Assembly (NCBI GenBank): GCA_000442015.1
Contig: KE561117.1
Location: forward strand, 153,888 to 217,887
Reading direction: 5' to 3'
Source of the DNA: Rozella allomycis CSF55
Taxonomy: Eukaryota; Rozellomycota
DNA length: 64,000 nucleotides
Under the pieces are notes generated by a model. The model did no database searches. It had not been told where the DNA came from and was given only the letters and a program-made list of their open reading frames with translations. A program made the position numbers and the translations under genes. Positions 1 through 12,060 of the stretch are shown piece after piece (position 1 is the stretch's first letter; each line of letters opens with the position of its first letter).

Positions 1-96
1 TTCAAGATTTATAGATTTTACTTTAAAAGTTTTGAAAGGTACGGAGTGTACCAATATCCATCCCTTTATGGTTTCAAAACTATTTTCCAAATCCAT
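1..96 (-). CDS. Partial N-terminus of an unidentified gene
   Basis: An open frame starts with ATG at 96 and runs off the window start, giving 32 residues beginning MDLENSFETIKGWILVHSVP. A stop lies just upstream of the ATG. The composition looks like ordinary protein, but nothing identifies a family. The plus-strand frame over the same bases looks less protein-like. It is called a gene start only tentatively. Confidence 0.35.
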   Translation of the reverse strand, partial: MDLENSFETIKGWILVHSVPFKTFKVKSINLE

Positions 97-280
97 GATT
101 TACAAACTGGCTCGAGTTTCTGAAAGCCACATAATCCTCTTGCTTGCAGTTATCCTAGAAGTTCATGTAATGGCTACGAAGAACATTACGAATTTAAATG
201 TCACACATCAAACCCACCTTAGCTTCAGGTGAAACATATTCAAATAAACAATAAATAACTTGCAGATATGAAATATTTAT

Positions 281-722
281 TTAAGCCTTTACAGCAAAGA
301 CACGTTTTCCAAAGTGAATACGTTGCTTGCGTTGACGTTCAGTTTCTTGTGATTTTTCAAATTCAGTTAATCTTCTACGGATAGCACGGGTCTTTTTTGG
401 TCTGAGATCCAATGGATAGTATTTCTTTCCTTTGTAGTACAAACGGAGTTGTTCTCTTTGTTTTTCATTGATGATGGTCAAAACACGGGCAACATCTTTT
501 CTCAACAAACCAACTTTTGAGGATTTGGCATTGTTAGCAGAGACTTTTTGGACACGAGCAGAAGAAAGTTCGCGCTTGAGATCATCAAGAGTCTTGAATA
601 GTTCTTCCTTGGACTTTGTTCTTAATTCGTGAGGTTTGACCTATAAATTAGATTTGCCCAAATTTGAAACATATGTATAGTTAAATTTAAAGTTATTGAA
701 ATGATAAAATACTTACGACCAT
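281..722 (-). CDS. RPL35: 60S ribosomal protein L35 (uL29)
   Basis: Large-subunit ribosomal protein next to the exit tunnel. Exons are 722-717 and 640-281, giving 121 residues against 123 in human. The first exon is only ATG GTC; a 76-nt GTAAGT...TAG intron follows, far longer than the 26-31 nt introns of neighbouring genes. The protein runs MVVKPHELRTKSKEELFKTL, then a central VARVLTIINEKQ stretch and the diagnostic YKGKKYYPLDLRPKKTRAIR block, ending FAVKA. A longer intron just after the start codon is common in ribosomal protein genes and may carry regulatory sequence; that role is inferred. Confidence 0.95.
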
Positions 723-814
723 CGTTAGCCAGGGTAGAAGAAAAAGTTGTTCTGAAATTTACAAAAACATTTTCAAATTTTGAAAGTCCTAAAAGTCACA
801 TAAATTAAACCGGT

Positions 815-3408
815 TTATTCATTTTCATAGTAAGATATACAAGCGCAAGATATTTGAAAGAGAGATAGCTTTTGTCTTTCAGAAGATTTCTTCACGAGAT
901 GGCTTGGCAATCGATCAAAAGTTGCTTCGATGTCACCATAATAAGAAGATAGGATTGAGCATAGATCATTTGGTTGCTCAAACGCTTTCCAAAATCCATA
1001 AGACCCGAGAATGAAAATAATAGGATCGCGGTGATATTTCTCTATATCAAGAAACACAAAATTTGGTTTGGCTGTTTGTCGGGGAATCATGTTAGGAAAA
1101 CCGACGCCAGATGATAATCTTGAAGGGGAATTTTCTTTTGGTGATGATTTTGTGTACGAGTCTTGGATGTAGTAGAAAACTGGACTGATTCCGTCACTTT
1201 TACACACGAAAGCAGCTGCCTTGACATTTCCTGACCATGAAATGATTGCCATAGAATCGATAAACTGAACTGTTAGAGCAGAAACACCGTGCGACCAATT
1301 CTAAGAACATTTATAGTGGAAATGAATTACATTTTCGTGTTGAATTTTGAGGCAATTCTTTGCCGTGTTTGAATATGCTTTTGATGTTAATTCCATTATC
1401 TCTTCCTTTGATGATGAATTTTGCAAAGTGGATAAACTGTTGAATATTTGAAACGGGAGATCAAGTTTTACATGGTTACTCAAAGCTAAATTTCCATGGC
1501 CTTCAATGAAGCAAAAGTAATGTTCATTGATAACAGGCGAAAAGTGTACCATGGAACCATCAAACAGTAGTGATTGTTCCGTAAAGAAATGACTTTCCAT
1601 TTCATTAACTGTGTGGTTCTCTAAGAATTCGATTCTTTTATCTAATATATCTAATATATCTTTCTCGTTTAGTTCTTTTTCATGTATTTCTTCCAAAAGT
1701 GAGTTTATGAAATTTCGTAAATTTTGTGATTCAATCCTAGCAATCCTTTAGGAAGAAATTATTTACCCCGCCAACCTAATTACTCTAAGATGATGAAAAA
1801 TTAATCCTTCTAATGATTGTCTAAAATAATTTTTGGGAATATCCCATCCTAGAAATTGTTTAAATGAGACATTTAATTCAAGAGTTTTCCACAGAGATTC
1901 TTTCTCTTCCAAAATTCTTAAAATGGCAAACCCGGCGATTAAATGAATTTCTGGGTGAACTTCGGGATTTTTATCTGACCAAATTGACNTTTTTATTTGA
2001 CCAAATTGAGATTGCGTCGTTTAAAAGAGAATTTATGGTGGTTAAATTCAATTCAGGAAATAAAGTAGAAATAAAAAGAGGCACAAAATCAAGTTCTTTG
2101 ATTATTTCAGGTGAAGGATTTGGCGTGACCTGATCCTGTTGTTTTTGAGTTTTTAAGTTGCTTGTTCTAATTGACGTTGGTCTTGCTTGTTCAGAGATCC
2201 AAGTATCACACTCAAGAGTAACCATCGTACGGTGCCTCTTAAGTGAAATGAATTGTTCCGTTCCAGGTAGCTTTTCTATCTCTAGAAAAAAGACGTGGCG
2301 CGTTGCATCTATGTTTTCTTTAGTCCAAATGAGTGGAATTATTAAATTTTCTAAATCCTTTTGAAATTTGCATTTCATGGGGAATAAGGAAGCAAAGGGT
2401 AATGGATGTGGTGTATCAGGGATTAGCTTTAAAATGAATTCAATGTTTTGTTCATAATCAACTGCTTTACGTTTGACTTCAACTTCCAAATGCAATGAAT
2501 TTAAATTGGTATAAATGGAAACTTGTTCAAAAGCCAATTCTGTCACACCTTTTTAAGTGGCATAGTCAGGCATACCCTTGAAGAAATTTGATGGCGGCGG
2601 AACTTCTTCTCCATCTTCAATGTTTAATTGAGCCATATAGTCNCTCCCTCTTCGATGTTTAATTGAGCAATGTAATCTGGTAAATCATCTTCCCTTCTCG
2701 AATCATTGGACAATTCAAGTCGAAATGTTGCAATCTTTACTTCATCAGACCAGGACTTTAATGCGTTTGTCAATAAAGTTCTAATCTCTAGATCTCTTAT
2801 ATTAAATTTAGTGAGTAGATCAGATTCATCACACACGAGCAACTTTGAAAATGTCCCAAAACTGCTTTTTATGTTCAACACTTGCTCATGTTTAGGAGAA
2901 TTTGGCTGAATTCCAAAGAATGTCATGTCTAAAAAGGTTTGAATGTTTGGATAATCCTGACTAGAGAATCTTCTACCTAAAGAAACTTCATCCAAATGAT
3001 TTAATCGATGAAAAGTATTCTTAGCTATTCTCTCTCCGTTTACAAAAGTCCCATTAGTGCTCATGTCTTCAATAAATACATCAAATTCTGTTTCACTTCC
3101 AGGCCTCATCACCTATTCAATTGTCGAAACTTAAGTTACTCTAAATATTTTACAATGCTTTCCAGACACTTCTACTTGTTTAAATCTAATCTCACACTGG
3201 CTGCTTCGCCCCATCAAGTATTCATCTTTCATCAAGTCTATGCAATAACAATATGCCAAATACCTATAGAGCTTTTTAAATCATGCAACATTGTGAACTT
3301 TGCCCAATGATCTCTTCCAAGCAATCTCTGAAATATGCTAGGCTTCTTGGTCGGTGTCAATGTACCACTAGCACTCGCTCGTAACGGATTCGGTTCTTCA
3401 ATTTCCAT
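815..3408 (-). CDS. FHA-domain protein with C-terminal degenerate PP2C-like domain
   Basis: Six exons: 3408-3264, 3237-3140, 3112-2576, 2548-1767, 1736-1331, 1300-815. The introns are 26, 27, 27, 30 and 30 nt, all GT-AG. An N-terminal FHA domain (about residues 45-110) has the phosphothreonine-binding signature YLMGRSSQC, SGKHCKIF and STNGTFVNG. A middle of about 400 residues is unassigned. The C-terminal 280 residues follow the PP2C order (FIEGHGN, HGVSALTV, SWSGN, ILGSYGFWKAF), but the metal-binding aspartates of the DGHGG, GDS and DG motifs are replaced by E, S/N and S/Y, so it should be a pseudophosphatase. N joints at 1989 and 2643 duplicate about 20-40 bp inside the gene. The role is unknown; phosphopeptide-dependent scaffolding is inferred. 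Confidence 0.72.
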
Positions 3409-3586
3409 TCTAATTAAATTTATTTACTAATGTTTTACGAAGATTTCCTTCGAAACATGCCCAAAATGCTACTCATTTTACGAGGTGGCGAAGCGGTTTT
3501 CTTTCTCTGAATTAACAATCTTTAACATAATTACATTAATGTGTCGAATTGTATATTCTGCTATTTCTGTTTTCAGAACAGTGTTA

Positions 3587-3858
3587 TCATGATACTTCAA
3601 TAAGAGTAAACTTGCGTTTTACTTGGGAAATGGGGTAATCTTTTCTACAAACAGGGCATTTAAAACTCTATCACGGTGAAAAATAAATTTTACCTCTTCT
3701 TCGCGAATAACGATAATGCCAGTCTGGGTACACGCTTTCTCGAATGAGTGATTGCATGGCCCACAAACAGGTTCCTTCATTATTTTGTTTGTTATTGGAC
3801 ATATAAAATGTACAGGTATATGCTTATCTACTTCACTGTCTGACTCTGGATTGTTCAT
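3587..3858 (-). CDS. Small U-box / SP-RING-like protein
   Basis: Two exons (3858-3694, 3667-3587) separated by a 26-nt intron give 81 residues. The protein has HFICPITNKIMKEPVCGPCN followed by HSFEKAC and, after the intron, FKCPVCRKDYPI. This is a complete U-box/SP-RING-type fold of the kind seen in E3 ubiquitin or SUMO ligases such as NSE2/MMS21. It is much shorter than NSE2 (about 250 residues), and no N-terminal SMC5-binding helices are visible. It may be a stand-alone U-box protein, or an upstream exon has been missed. It lies 34 bp downstream of the APH-1 stop on the same strand. Confidence 0.6.
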
Positions 3859-3892
3859 TAGAGAGAGCGATAAAGAAAATTCGTAAACAGAC

Positions 3893-4663
3893 TCAAGCCT
3901 CCGCTTTATTTAATTTATAGATAGATGAAACCAATGCGAATAATATGGCTGCTTGAATTGCAAGGGGTACGTCGCATGGCAAGATTTCAAGAACAGGGCC
4001 TATGGACTAGTAAAATAGAAATGAATAGCATACAGAAATTCCAAACAAAAAATGGGACAGAAATATTGGAACAAGAAACAGGTATTTTTTAGAGTCCATC
4101 AACTTGAATGTCAAAACGAACATTGCAATTTGATTCCAAAATGACAAACAATTTTGGAGACCTATGCATTAAACAATGAATTAATACTTGAAGAGAATAC
4201 TAATCCATTATTAGGGCACGCATCCAGCGTCTTAAAATGCGGATTTGTGATTGTTTCCATTAATTGATTGATCATTTGAACGGACAATGAGGCACAACCA
4301 AATCCAAACCCCATAATTATCGCAAAATAATCAATTAAATTGCTCTTTTTGCATTCTGTAATTTGAAACAATAAGTTTTTGACTTTTTTGAATAATACAA
4401 AACATGCATTTCTAGCGGAGAATTGCATTGTAATTCCACAGAAAATAGCCCAAATATGATTCCCGGGAATAGCAAAGTACAATGCAGATGATAGGATCAA
4501 TGATAACTGAAAGATAAATGCGCTAAATATTTCCAATTTTAATTGATTACGTTATCATCGCTGTAACTCCACATATTGCTTCTTTTCTAATTAGCAACCA
4601 GTAAAGACATAACGGACCACTTATAGTGACTATAAATGGTCCACAAAATGGCAAGATATACAT
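3893..4663 (-). CDS. APH1: APH-1-like gamma-secretase subunit
   Basis: Four exons (4663-4551, 4522-4188, 4161-4034, 4006-3893) with introns of 28, 26 and 27 nt give 229 residues, against about 250-265 in animals. It is almost wholly hydrophobic, with seven predicted membrane spans. The start (CGPFIVTISGPLCLYWLL) matches the APH-1 N-terminus. The fourth helix GFGFGCASLSVQMIN aligns with the GxxxG helix, although the third glycine is lost. SHFLFGIS carries the conserved sixth-helix histidine; the fifth-helix histidine region reads CLSFWNQ and lacks its histidine. APH-1 scaffolds presenilin and nicastrin. No partner gene is in the window. The start codon is 15 bp from that of the divergent WD gene. 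Confidence 0.8.
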
Positions 4664-4678
4664 TTCTGAAATTTCGAG

Positions 4679-6229
4679 ATGAAATTTAAAGGGCCAACGA
4701 TAACGTCTAATCATCTTTTAATATCCAAAAACGCCTTTCATATAAATAAGGATGGCATAATATTGGCCTATAATCCATACAATATATATTTGTTTTATTT
4801 CCCTGCGGGATCAAGCGAACCGTATATTTACACTGTAAACTTTAGTTTGGAGAAATTTCAAAATATAAAAAAGGCGTCGTGGACTTGTGAAGGAATAGGG
4901 AATAACCATGGAGGCCAACTAGTTTCGATTTTGCTAAACGATGGAAGTTTGGTCTTTCTAGATACAAGAAGAACCTTCAAAGGGGAATATGAATTAAATA
5001 ATCTCAATATATGGGAAAAAATTGGAGATAATTTTATTCAATCATTCTCTTGGTGTATTGAAAACCCTACTTTAGCTATTTCCAACGGCAAAACAGTTTC
5101 ACTTTATCACCTTTCTTTTCAATATCAAAAAGATATTAATTTTGATGAAAATCAAGTAGAAATCGAACTTCGTTATTTTTCTGGATCATTTTTGCTTGCG
5201 ACGATGAGTGAATTTGGGAAATTGAGAATAATAAAACTTGATGGGGAATTTAATTCAATAGCCGAGCATCAAGTTTTAGATTTAAATACTTGCATGAATT
5301 TCTCAAAATTGGCTTGGATCGATGATATTTTATTTGTCATTAATGGCTGTACAATCCTAATGTGTAAAGAAGGCATAAAGCAATTTAAAAATCCAGTAAT
5401 GATTGACTTTGTTAGTGTTAATGAACATCAAAATAATGTTTATGCTACTGACATGGAAGGAAACCGTTATTTACTGGAGTTTGAGAATAATTTGATTGTT
5501 CCTTTTCCCAATGGAATTGAAGTAGAGACAGGATTTAGATATCTGTGCTATGGGTCAAAGATATTGTTTAATCGAATGTTTCTTCTTTATTTGAAATATC
5601 CCATAGACAATGAAAGAAACTTTGTGGCAAAGTCGACAATTGAAGCGACAATCAACTGGATTTCATCGGATAATGAAATGGAATCATTGGATCAATATGA
5701 AAAATATTTTAATAATAAATTGAATTGTTCGAATGTAAAGTTGATGGTGAATGATATTTTGTATTTTCTTGAAACAACGGAAGAATGCTCTGAACTAATT
5801 TATCAACTGTTAACGGTAGATGAATTGCCAAAGTTGAATTTGTTGGAAACTATTGGAAATCTTGAATGGCTAAAAACGCGATGTTTGTTTCTCTTGTCAT
5901 ATAAGCTCAATGATCAAAATTCGGTATTGAATTTGTTTACTTCATTAATTAAATCTTTAAATGACATTTCTGATGAAGTGAAATCGATCCTTGATAATTT
6001 AAAGAGCTTCAATTGTTTTATTTGCAACGAAATTTTAATATCGAGCGGGAATCCATTCAAGTACAAATGTTCAAAGAATCATCCTAACGATATATGTATG
6101 ATTGGAGGAACAATTTTGAGTAGCCCATTTATAATTCTAAAGTGTACTGAATGCATATTTAAATGTAATTCACAAACATTCGATTCATCGAGATGTCCTT
6201 TATGTTTTGGATTACTTTCTCATTCTTAA
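4679..6229 (+). CDS. WD-like protein with C-terminal zinc finger, TFIIIC90-like
   Basis: A single exon of 516 codons. The N-terminal two thirds has weak beta-propeller-like repeats (for example VSILLNDGSLVFLDTRRTF). The last 75 residues contain paired cysteines: CFICNEI, KCSKNHPNDIC, LKCTECIFKC and CPLCFG. This arrangement matches the putative zinc finger that ends the TFIIIC 90-kDa (GTF3C4/Sfc9) subunit of the RNA polymerase III initiation factor. The architecture and length (fission yeast about 670, human 822) support a short orthologue, but the propeller is too divergent to prove it by eye. It shares a very short promoter region with APH-1. Confidence 0.6.
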   Translation: MKFKGPTITSNHLLISKNAFHINKDGIILAYNPYNIYLFYFPAGSSEPYIYTVNFSLEKFQNIKKASWTCEGIGNNHGGQLVSILLNDGSLVFLDTRRTFKGEYELNNLNIWEKIGDNFIQSFSWCIENPTLAISNGKTVSLYHLSFQYQKDINFDENQVEIELRYFSGSFLLATMSEFGKLRIIKLDGEFNSIAEHQVLDLNTCMNFSKLAWIDDILFVINGCTILMCKEGIKQFKNPVMIDFVSVNEHQNNVYATDMEGNRYLLEFENNLIVPFPNGIEVETGFRYLCYGSKILFNRMFLLYLKYPIDNERNFVAKSTIEATINWISSDNEMESLDQYEKYFNNKLNCSNVKLMVNDILYFLETTEECSELIYQLLTVDELPKLNLLETIGNLEWLKTRCLFLLSYKLNDQNSVLNLFTSLIKSLNDISDEVKSILDNLKSFNCFICNEILISSGNPFKYKCSKNHPNDICMIGGTILSSPFIILKCTECIFKCNSQTFDSSRCPLCFGLLSHS

Positions 6230-6261
6230 AATAAATCAATTTAAATTGCCAGAAAATATTT

Positions 6262-7621
6262 TTATTGACTCAGTTTAACGATTTCATTTAGCATTGCTTT
6301 TAGACCAGCAAAAGTTTCCTTCCCACTAGGCACAATGTACTCGGGCGGTAACATGAATCCATACCTTCCTGTATCTCTCAACTCTACAGCATAGCTATAT
6401 GTAATGTTGAGAGTTGCATAAGCGTAATCTATGCTATCACCATTAACCTTTTTGACTGTTAATATTTCATCTTACAGGATAAAGCTCACAAGTTTGAAAC
6501 GCTGTGAATTTCACGTTATTTATTTTTTCAATGGCATTAACTGCAGCATCTGCCACTTGTTTCTGTTTCTTATAGTCTGGGGACTTATTTGAACAGCTAA
6601 AGCCCCATGGATACATCCACAATTGTGAATATGCATGAAAATCAATATATGAAACAACATTATTCAATGATGCCAAATAATCTCTCATGGATTGTGTTTC
6701 TGGCGCTGAAAATGGCTCCTTACCCCTGTAAACTTCACTACAAGGGAACGCGCTTGATCCTTTTCCTTCCCATTTGAATCCCCAATTTCTGTTCATGTCA
6801 GTTCCTGTGCAAAATGCATTTGGCTGCCTGTTCTTTCTCCACATTCTGTCCTTTTCATGTGAATATCTGTCTAAAATTGGATCCTAATTAAACTATTACA
6901 TCCATCAATGTTTAGTATAGGAATAATAGTGAAATCAAACGCATCTAAAAGATTGGTAATTTCAGCGTCTTTTCCATATTGCGTAATGAGCTCATTGGCC
7001 ATGTACGAAACAACCGCAGCAGATATCCATTCTCTTGCATGTTCCGCTCCATGAAACACAACATTTGGTTTGTTCAAATATGAACTGTTGGAACTTATCT
7101 TGAATCCCCAGATATTTCTGCCTTCGAATGTTTGCCCAATCGATATTAAGTCTACCAAGTCAGTGTGATTGGCTGTCAAGGCCTTCATCCAATCAAATAC
7201 CTCATCTGCAGTATGGTATGAGGAAAAGAAATCAGCACCTTTCTCATTCAAACCTTTCTCAGACTCAATCAACTCTTGCAAATCTTTTATCATAGTTCTG
7301 TAATTGACCAACTTTCCAATANCATAGTTCTGTAATTGACCAATTTTTCAATACTGCTCAGGTCAACGTTTGGAGGAATTCGAACATCCACTTCACCTAC
7401 CCTCATTGGACTCCAAACATCTAAATCTTCATGACTCTATATGTTAATTGTTTTTTGGTATATACCGTAATAAATGCTTTTAAGGATTCAAGTTGCTGAG
7501 CGTTCTCCAGTGTGAAACGGTAGACTGAATGACCATGATAGGTTCTTTGAGATTCAGTTTCTTTATTTACAATATTCAGATATGGTAATGCGAAAATAAA
7601 GAAGAATAGACTGAATATCAT
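6262..7621 (-). CDS. Secreted zinc carboxypeptidase, M14A family
   Basis: Four exons (7621-7466, 7436-6900, 6870-6476, 6447-6262) with 29, 29 and 28 nt introns. ATG at 7621 opens a signal peptide (MIFSLFFFIFALPYLNIV). A short propeptide follows, then the catalytic domain of pancreatic carboxypeptidase type. HGAEHAREW supplies the first His and the Glu zinc ligands, and DMNRNWGFKW the substrate-binding Asn-Arg. DFHAYSQLWMYPWG holds the third zinc ligand, and YSYAVELRDTGRYGF the catalytic Glu. NIDG and YRYSHEKDRMWRKNR join cleanly across the second intron. The product should remove C-terminal residues from peptides outside the cell or in the vacuole. An N joint at 7322 repeats about 25 bp. The gene is convergent with the upstream WD gene, 32 bp apart. 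Confidence 0.93.
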
Positions 7622-7741
7622 CAATTACACTTAATTGGATGGCGCAGGGAAGAGCAGTTGAACGAATTAATTACAGTTTTTTGCCGTACCAACAAAAAAT
7701 AATTAAAAAATTGATTAAGATTTCAGAGTACTAACAGTGCT

Positions 7742-8719
7742 TTATTTAGCAATAAAGGTTTCTTGACGTCCTTTAACAGATTCGTCCAATGCAATCTTTT
7801 CGTAAAAACTATCTCCTACAATGTGCAAATATCCTTGCGAAATTTCGAGTGCTTTTGGATTGGCCAATGATTCATCCAATAGAAGTACGTCAACGTTATC
7901 ATCTTGGACTGGAGCGCTAGAGTCAAAGATGGCAATACTTCCACTTCCTTGAATGGCTACATATACAATTCCAGAAGTGTCAAATCTCAATGTAGTCAAT
8001 TCACCTCCTTTTCCAAGAACCTCTTCAGAGAACTTATAGACAGTGTTACATTGCTTATTGTTACCAGCCATTAACTTTTCCACGGCTATTTTCTTAATTC
8101 TCTTGGACTTTGAAGTAGTTTCAGTAAAATAGACAAATTTTTCTTGAGGATCCAAATCAATACCGTAGATGGCTCCACCAGTGTACAACTTCTTGGCTAC
8201 AGTTTCTCCCTTTTTGCAAGCAAATATTCCACCAGTGTTTTGTTTTTGATTGTAGGCCGTGAAATACACAGTCTCATCTTTTCCCAACACAAGGTCCACA
8301 GGGCCAACCATACCATTGCCAAGAACGGAGTTTGTCGCTCTACATCGAATTCCTATATTGGTGGAATTTTGAGAAACGACGTGAATCCTCTTGTTGCTCG
8401 GATCAGCCAGATAAAACTTGGCGTCCTTGTCAGAACGAATGTTAAAGACTTGTTTGCCAGCATACTTGAAAGCGCTCACTTTTCCATCAGGTGCAACCTT
8501 TCCAACACCGGAAGCCTTTTTGTAGCCCGATATGTACAAGTTGCCAGCTGCGTCAATACCCAAACCTTTCATGTTTGTAAAGGAAGGAAGCTTCACACTG
8601 GATCCTTCGTAATCATCGGAAGGAGACGGAGTGGTAGCATAGTCCGTTGTATTCGTTGCGTCAGCAGCAAACGCAGTTGAAGCGAGAAAAGCGCCAAGAA
8701 GAAAGTTTTTTGAAAACAT
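7742..8719 (-). CDS. Secreted beta-propeller (NHL/SMP-30-like) protein
   Basis: A single exon of 325 residues. The signal peptide MFSKNFLLGAFLASTAFA is followed by a short T/D/Y-rich stretch (TNTTDYATTPSPSDDY). Six or so repeats of the type GLGIDAAGNLYISGY, VDLVLGKDETVYFTAYN and IYGIDLDPQEKFVYFTE are typical of NHL or SMP-30/gluconolactonase propellers. No catalytic metal-site residues could be assigned with confidence, so an enzyme role is not claimed. The TTxDY linker resembles the repeats of the secreted protein at 26618. It may be a secreted surface or host-interaction protein; that is inference. Confidence 0.7.
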   Translation of the reverse strand: MFSKNFLLGAFLASTAFAADATNTTDYATTPSPSDDYEGSSVKLPSFTNMKGLGIDAAGNLYISGYKKASGVGKVAPDGKVSAFKYAGKQVFNIRSDKDAKFYLADPSNKRIHVVSQNSTNIGIRCRATNSVLGNGMVGPVDLVLGKDETVYFTAYNQKQNTGGIFACKKGETVAKKLYTGGAIYGIDLDPQEKFVYFTETTSKSKRIKKIAVEKLMAGNNKQCNTVYKFSEEVLGKGGELTTLRFDTSGIVYVAIQGSGSIAIFDSSAPVQDDNVDVLLLDESLANPKALEISQGYLHIVGDSFYEKIALDESVKGRQETFIAK

Positions 8720-8896
8720 CTGTAACTTAAGGGGTTCGGAGTTGCAAATTTATAGGGTGTTTCTAAAAATAGAATGTAAGATATATTTTTAGATGAACGT
8801 ATTTTATTGATTTTGGTGATCTTTAAACAAAGGCTGGTCAAGATTAAAAATGGATTCATCTTTTAACGAAATGCTAATAAATGGATTACTAAATGA

Positions 8897-10455
8897 TTAC
8901 TTTCCGAGGCCCTTAAATATTGAAGTATCTTCTTCATCAGAATCAATACGATGCTTTAGTTGTTTTTCACTAGATACCTTTCTTTCTGACTTTCTTCTTC
9001 TTCCAGTTTTTTTAATTTGTGCTTTCGTGACTATTTTTATGGTATTATCATCTAATGTATCATTTCTTATAGCGAAATGCACGAGTCCATTCTCATTTGA
9101 GAAAGTTATAGGGAAAATTTTCATGTTTGATATTTCAATTGATAAGGATATTATACTCCTTAGCCTTTCCTTGTGTTGCTGCGATGGAGTCGGCTGTTGA
9201 AAGTTGTCATGTACAGAAACATTAAAAAATGAAAGTCCACTGAGCAAATGATCTTCTTCCAGTAAAATCTTTAAATCTTCTTGCCCGATTTTTTCATAGA
9301 TTTGTAACGAGTTCAAAAATTCTACTAGGGTAGTACAAACTAAGTCGAAATCGTTTTTCTTTTAAAATGACTTTAAAAATCATACCTCTTCACCGGCATT
9401 TTTAAGGATCCATAACAGAATTACTCTTATGGATTTTATCGCTTCTTTGGCTGGGCCTAGACCGTTACTGGCACCCCGGGTTCGAAACAAACGGAGACAG
9501 GAGCTTAAAATTGATTCAAAAGTTTCAAAAATCGAATCATGAAACTCCGCATTTAAATTCAAAAGACAAAGTAAAGAGATGGTTATATAGGAGAGCTCGT
9601 TTTCTGTCAACGCTTTAGAAATCATGAAATTATTTAATTCTTGCATAAAATTATGCCTCAATTCATCAAACGCATCATTCTTAGGTCGATGAAGGAATAT
9701 ATGACCACAAAGGGAAATAAAGGAACTTTGAAAGTCCTTTCCCGGGCGAAAATTCTCAAAGAAGTATTTTAAATTAGACTGGCTATTTGTAAACGGAAAT
9801 TTGACTGAGAGACTTAACAAAAAGTGGTAAAGAACTTGAATGTAATTCTTTTTCGCAATGAATATTGACGCAAGCTGATTATGCACTTGACCATTTTGTG
9901 GATTTAATAGCAATGAGGCCTGATAAAAGAAATCGGGCTCTTCAAACTTTTTATCTTTCTTAATTAACGCGATATACCTCGCTAACTAATGCATAAAGAA
10001 CAGTTTTACTTAGGTCTCCAAGAATCATTAAAATTCTGGCAATGTGGGATCTTCCCTCTTTAATAGAATTCAAAGAATCCAAATTCTTCCTGTTCAATAT
10101 ATTAATATGTTTAATATCCTGTTGTAAATAAATATTCAATGAGCTTTGGAAAACACCGTAAGCTTCAAAATACAGAGCCAACAACTCCTCATCTGTCAAA
10201 AATAGACCACGCTATGAAATTACTTCAGGCTGCCTTTTGTAATATGATATCAAGATGTAAAAAAATTTTGTCCACATGGTTTCATAAATATCTACCTCCG
10301 TTATGCTTGTTAGATTATCTTGTAATCTTTGCAAAAAGTATATCGACGCCCTTGTGTTTAAAAATATACCAGACATACTTTAACCTGTAGATCGCTGCAT
10401 TTTGAAAATCTTTCTTTTTCAAACAAGCGGCATATGAATTTAGATACTCTTGCAT
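8897..10455 (-). CDS. SMG7/EST1-like 14-3-3/TPR protein
   Basis: Exons 10455-10385, 10350-10224, 10196-9978, 9946-9386 and 9358-8897 total 479 residues. Residues about 160-250 carry the family signature (GRSHIARILMILGDLSKTVL, then LLLNPQNGQVHNQLASIFIA and SLSVKFPFTNSQSNLKYFFE), matching the 14-3-3-like and helical hairpin domain of SMG5/6/7 and EST1. These proteins bind phosphorylated UPF1 in nonsense-mediated decay or act at telomeres. The C-terminus is basic (TGRRRKSERK). The second intron (10223-10197, 27 nt) needs a TG acceptor: using the only nearby AG gives the wrong frame. An upstream exon is possible, because the frame stays open above the chosen ATG to an AG. Confidence 0.82.
10197..10223 (-). 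other. GT-TG intron in the SMG7-like gene
   Basis: This 27-nt intron begins GTAATTTCATAG and ends TATTTTTG. Removing it joins the residues YYKRQPE to TDEELLALYFEAYG in frame. The AG three bases downstream would shift the frame into an early stop, and the internal TAG would leave a 12-nt intron. See the finding on TG acceptors. Confidence 0.6.
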
Positions 10456-10940
10456 TAGTGTGGCTATTGCCCAGGGTGAAACCTAAAGTGAAAGTAAAAA
10501 GCTAAACTTAAAAATTAAAGATCTTCTTCATTTTGATTTTAGCAGTTTAGTTGAATTGATGATTTGAATGAAATTTAGGACAATAATGCATCATTGTGGT
10601 CAATAATAAGACACTGTAGTGAGACATTAGTATATTTCAAGTCTAGTTTTCAAAATTCAACAATTAACGCATCCAAAAAAGTAAAATAATTAAATAGAAT
10701 TTGCAGCTTGAGGAGCAGGTTTTATTCCTTTTAAGTTTTGATGGATTAGGTTTTCATGATTCGGCAGTTTCGTGGGCACAGAAAGTAGCTTTGCTAAAGT
10801 TCATTCGCGGCTCATCATTTTCAACAGAAAAGGAGCACTGGAAGAAAAAAGTAGTCAGTCCGATTTTCTGAATGTATTGTGCGCACTTAATTAAAACTTT
10901 TACGATATTTCGCGCGAATTTTCTAAATTGCAAAATTAAA
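10456..10940. other. Intergenic stretch with a possible short minus-strand exon
   Basis: This is the divergent region between the SMG7-like gene and fucose synthase. On the minus strand a frame ending at about 10697 reads KLPNHENLIHQNLKGIKPAP and then stops. It looks protein-like, but I found no start or canonical intron to connect it. Another minus frame over 10754-10840 also lacks a start. No named feature is claimed. Confidence 0.3.
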
Positions 10941-12053
<1,113 letters not shown>

Positions 12054-12060
12054 ATAAGAA

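Noticed and set aside
8144-8680. A 178-codon plus-strand frame
   Set aside because: Lies opposite the secreted beta-propeller gene, which has a signal peptide and repeats.
9470-9490. GGTTCGA-like box resembling a tRNA T-loop
   Set aside because: Lies within the SMG7-like coding exon and no cloverleaf can be drawn around it.
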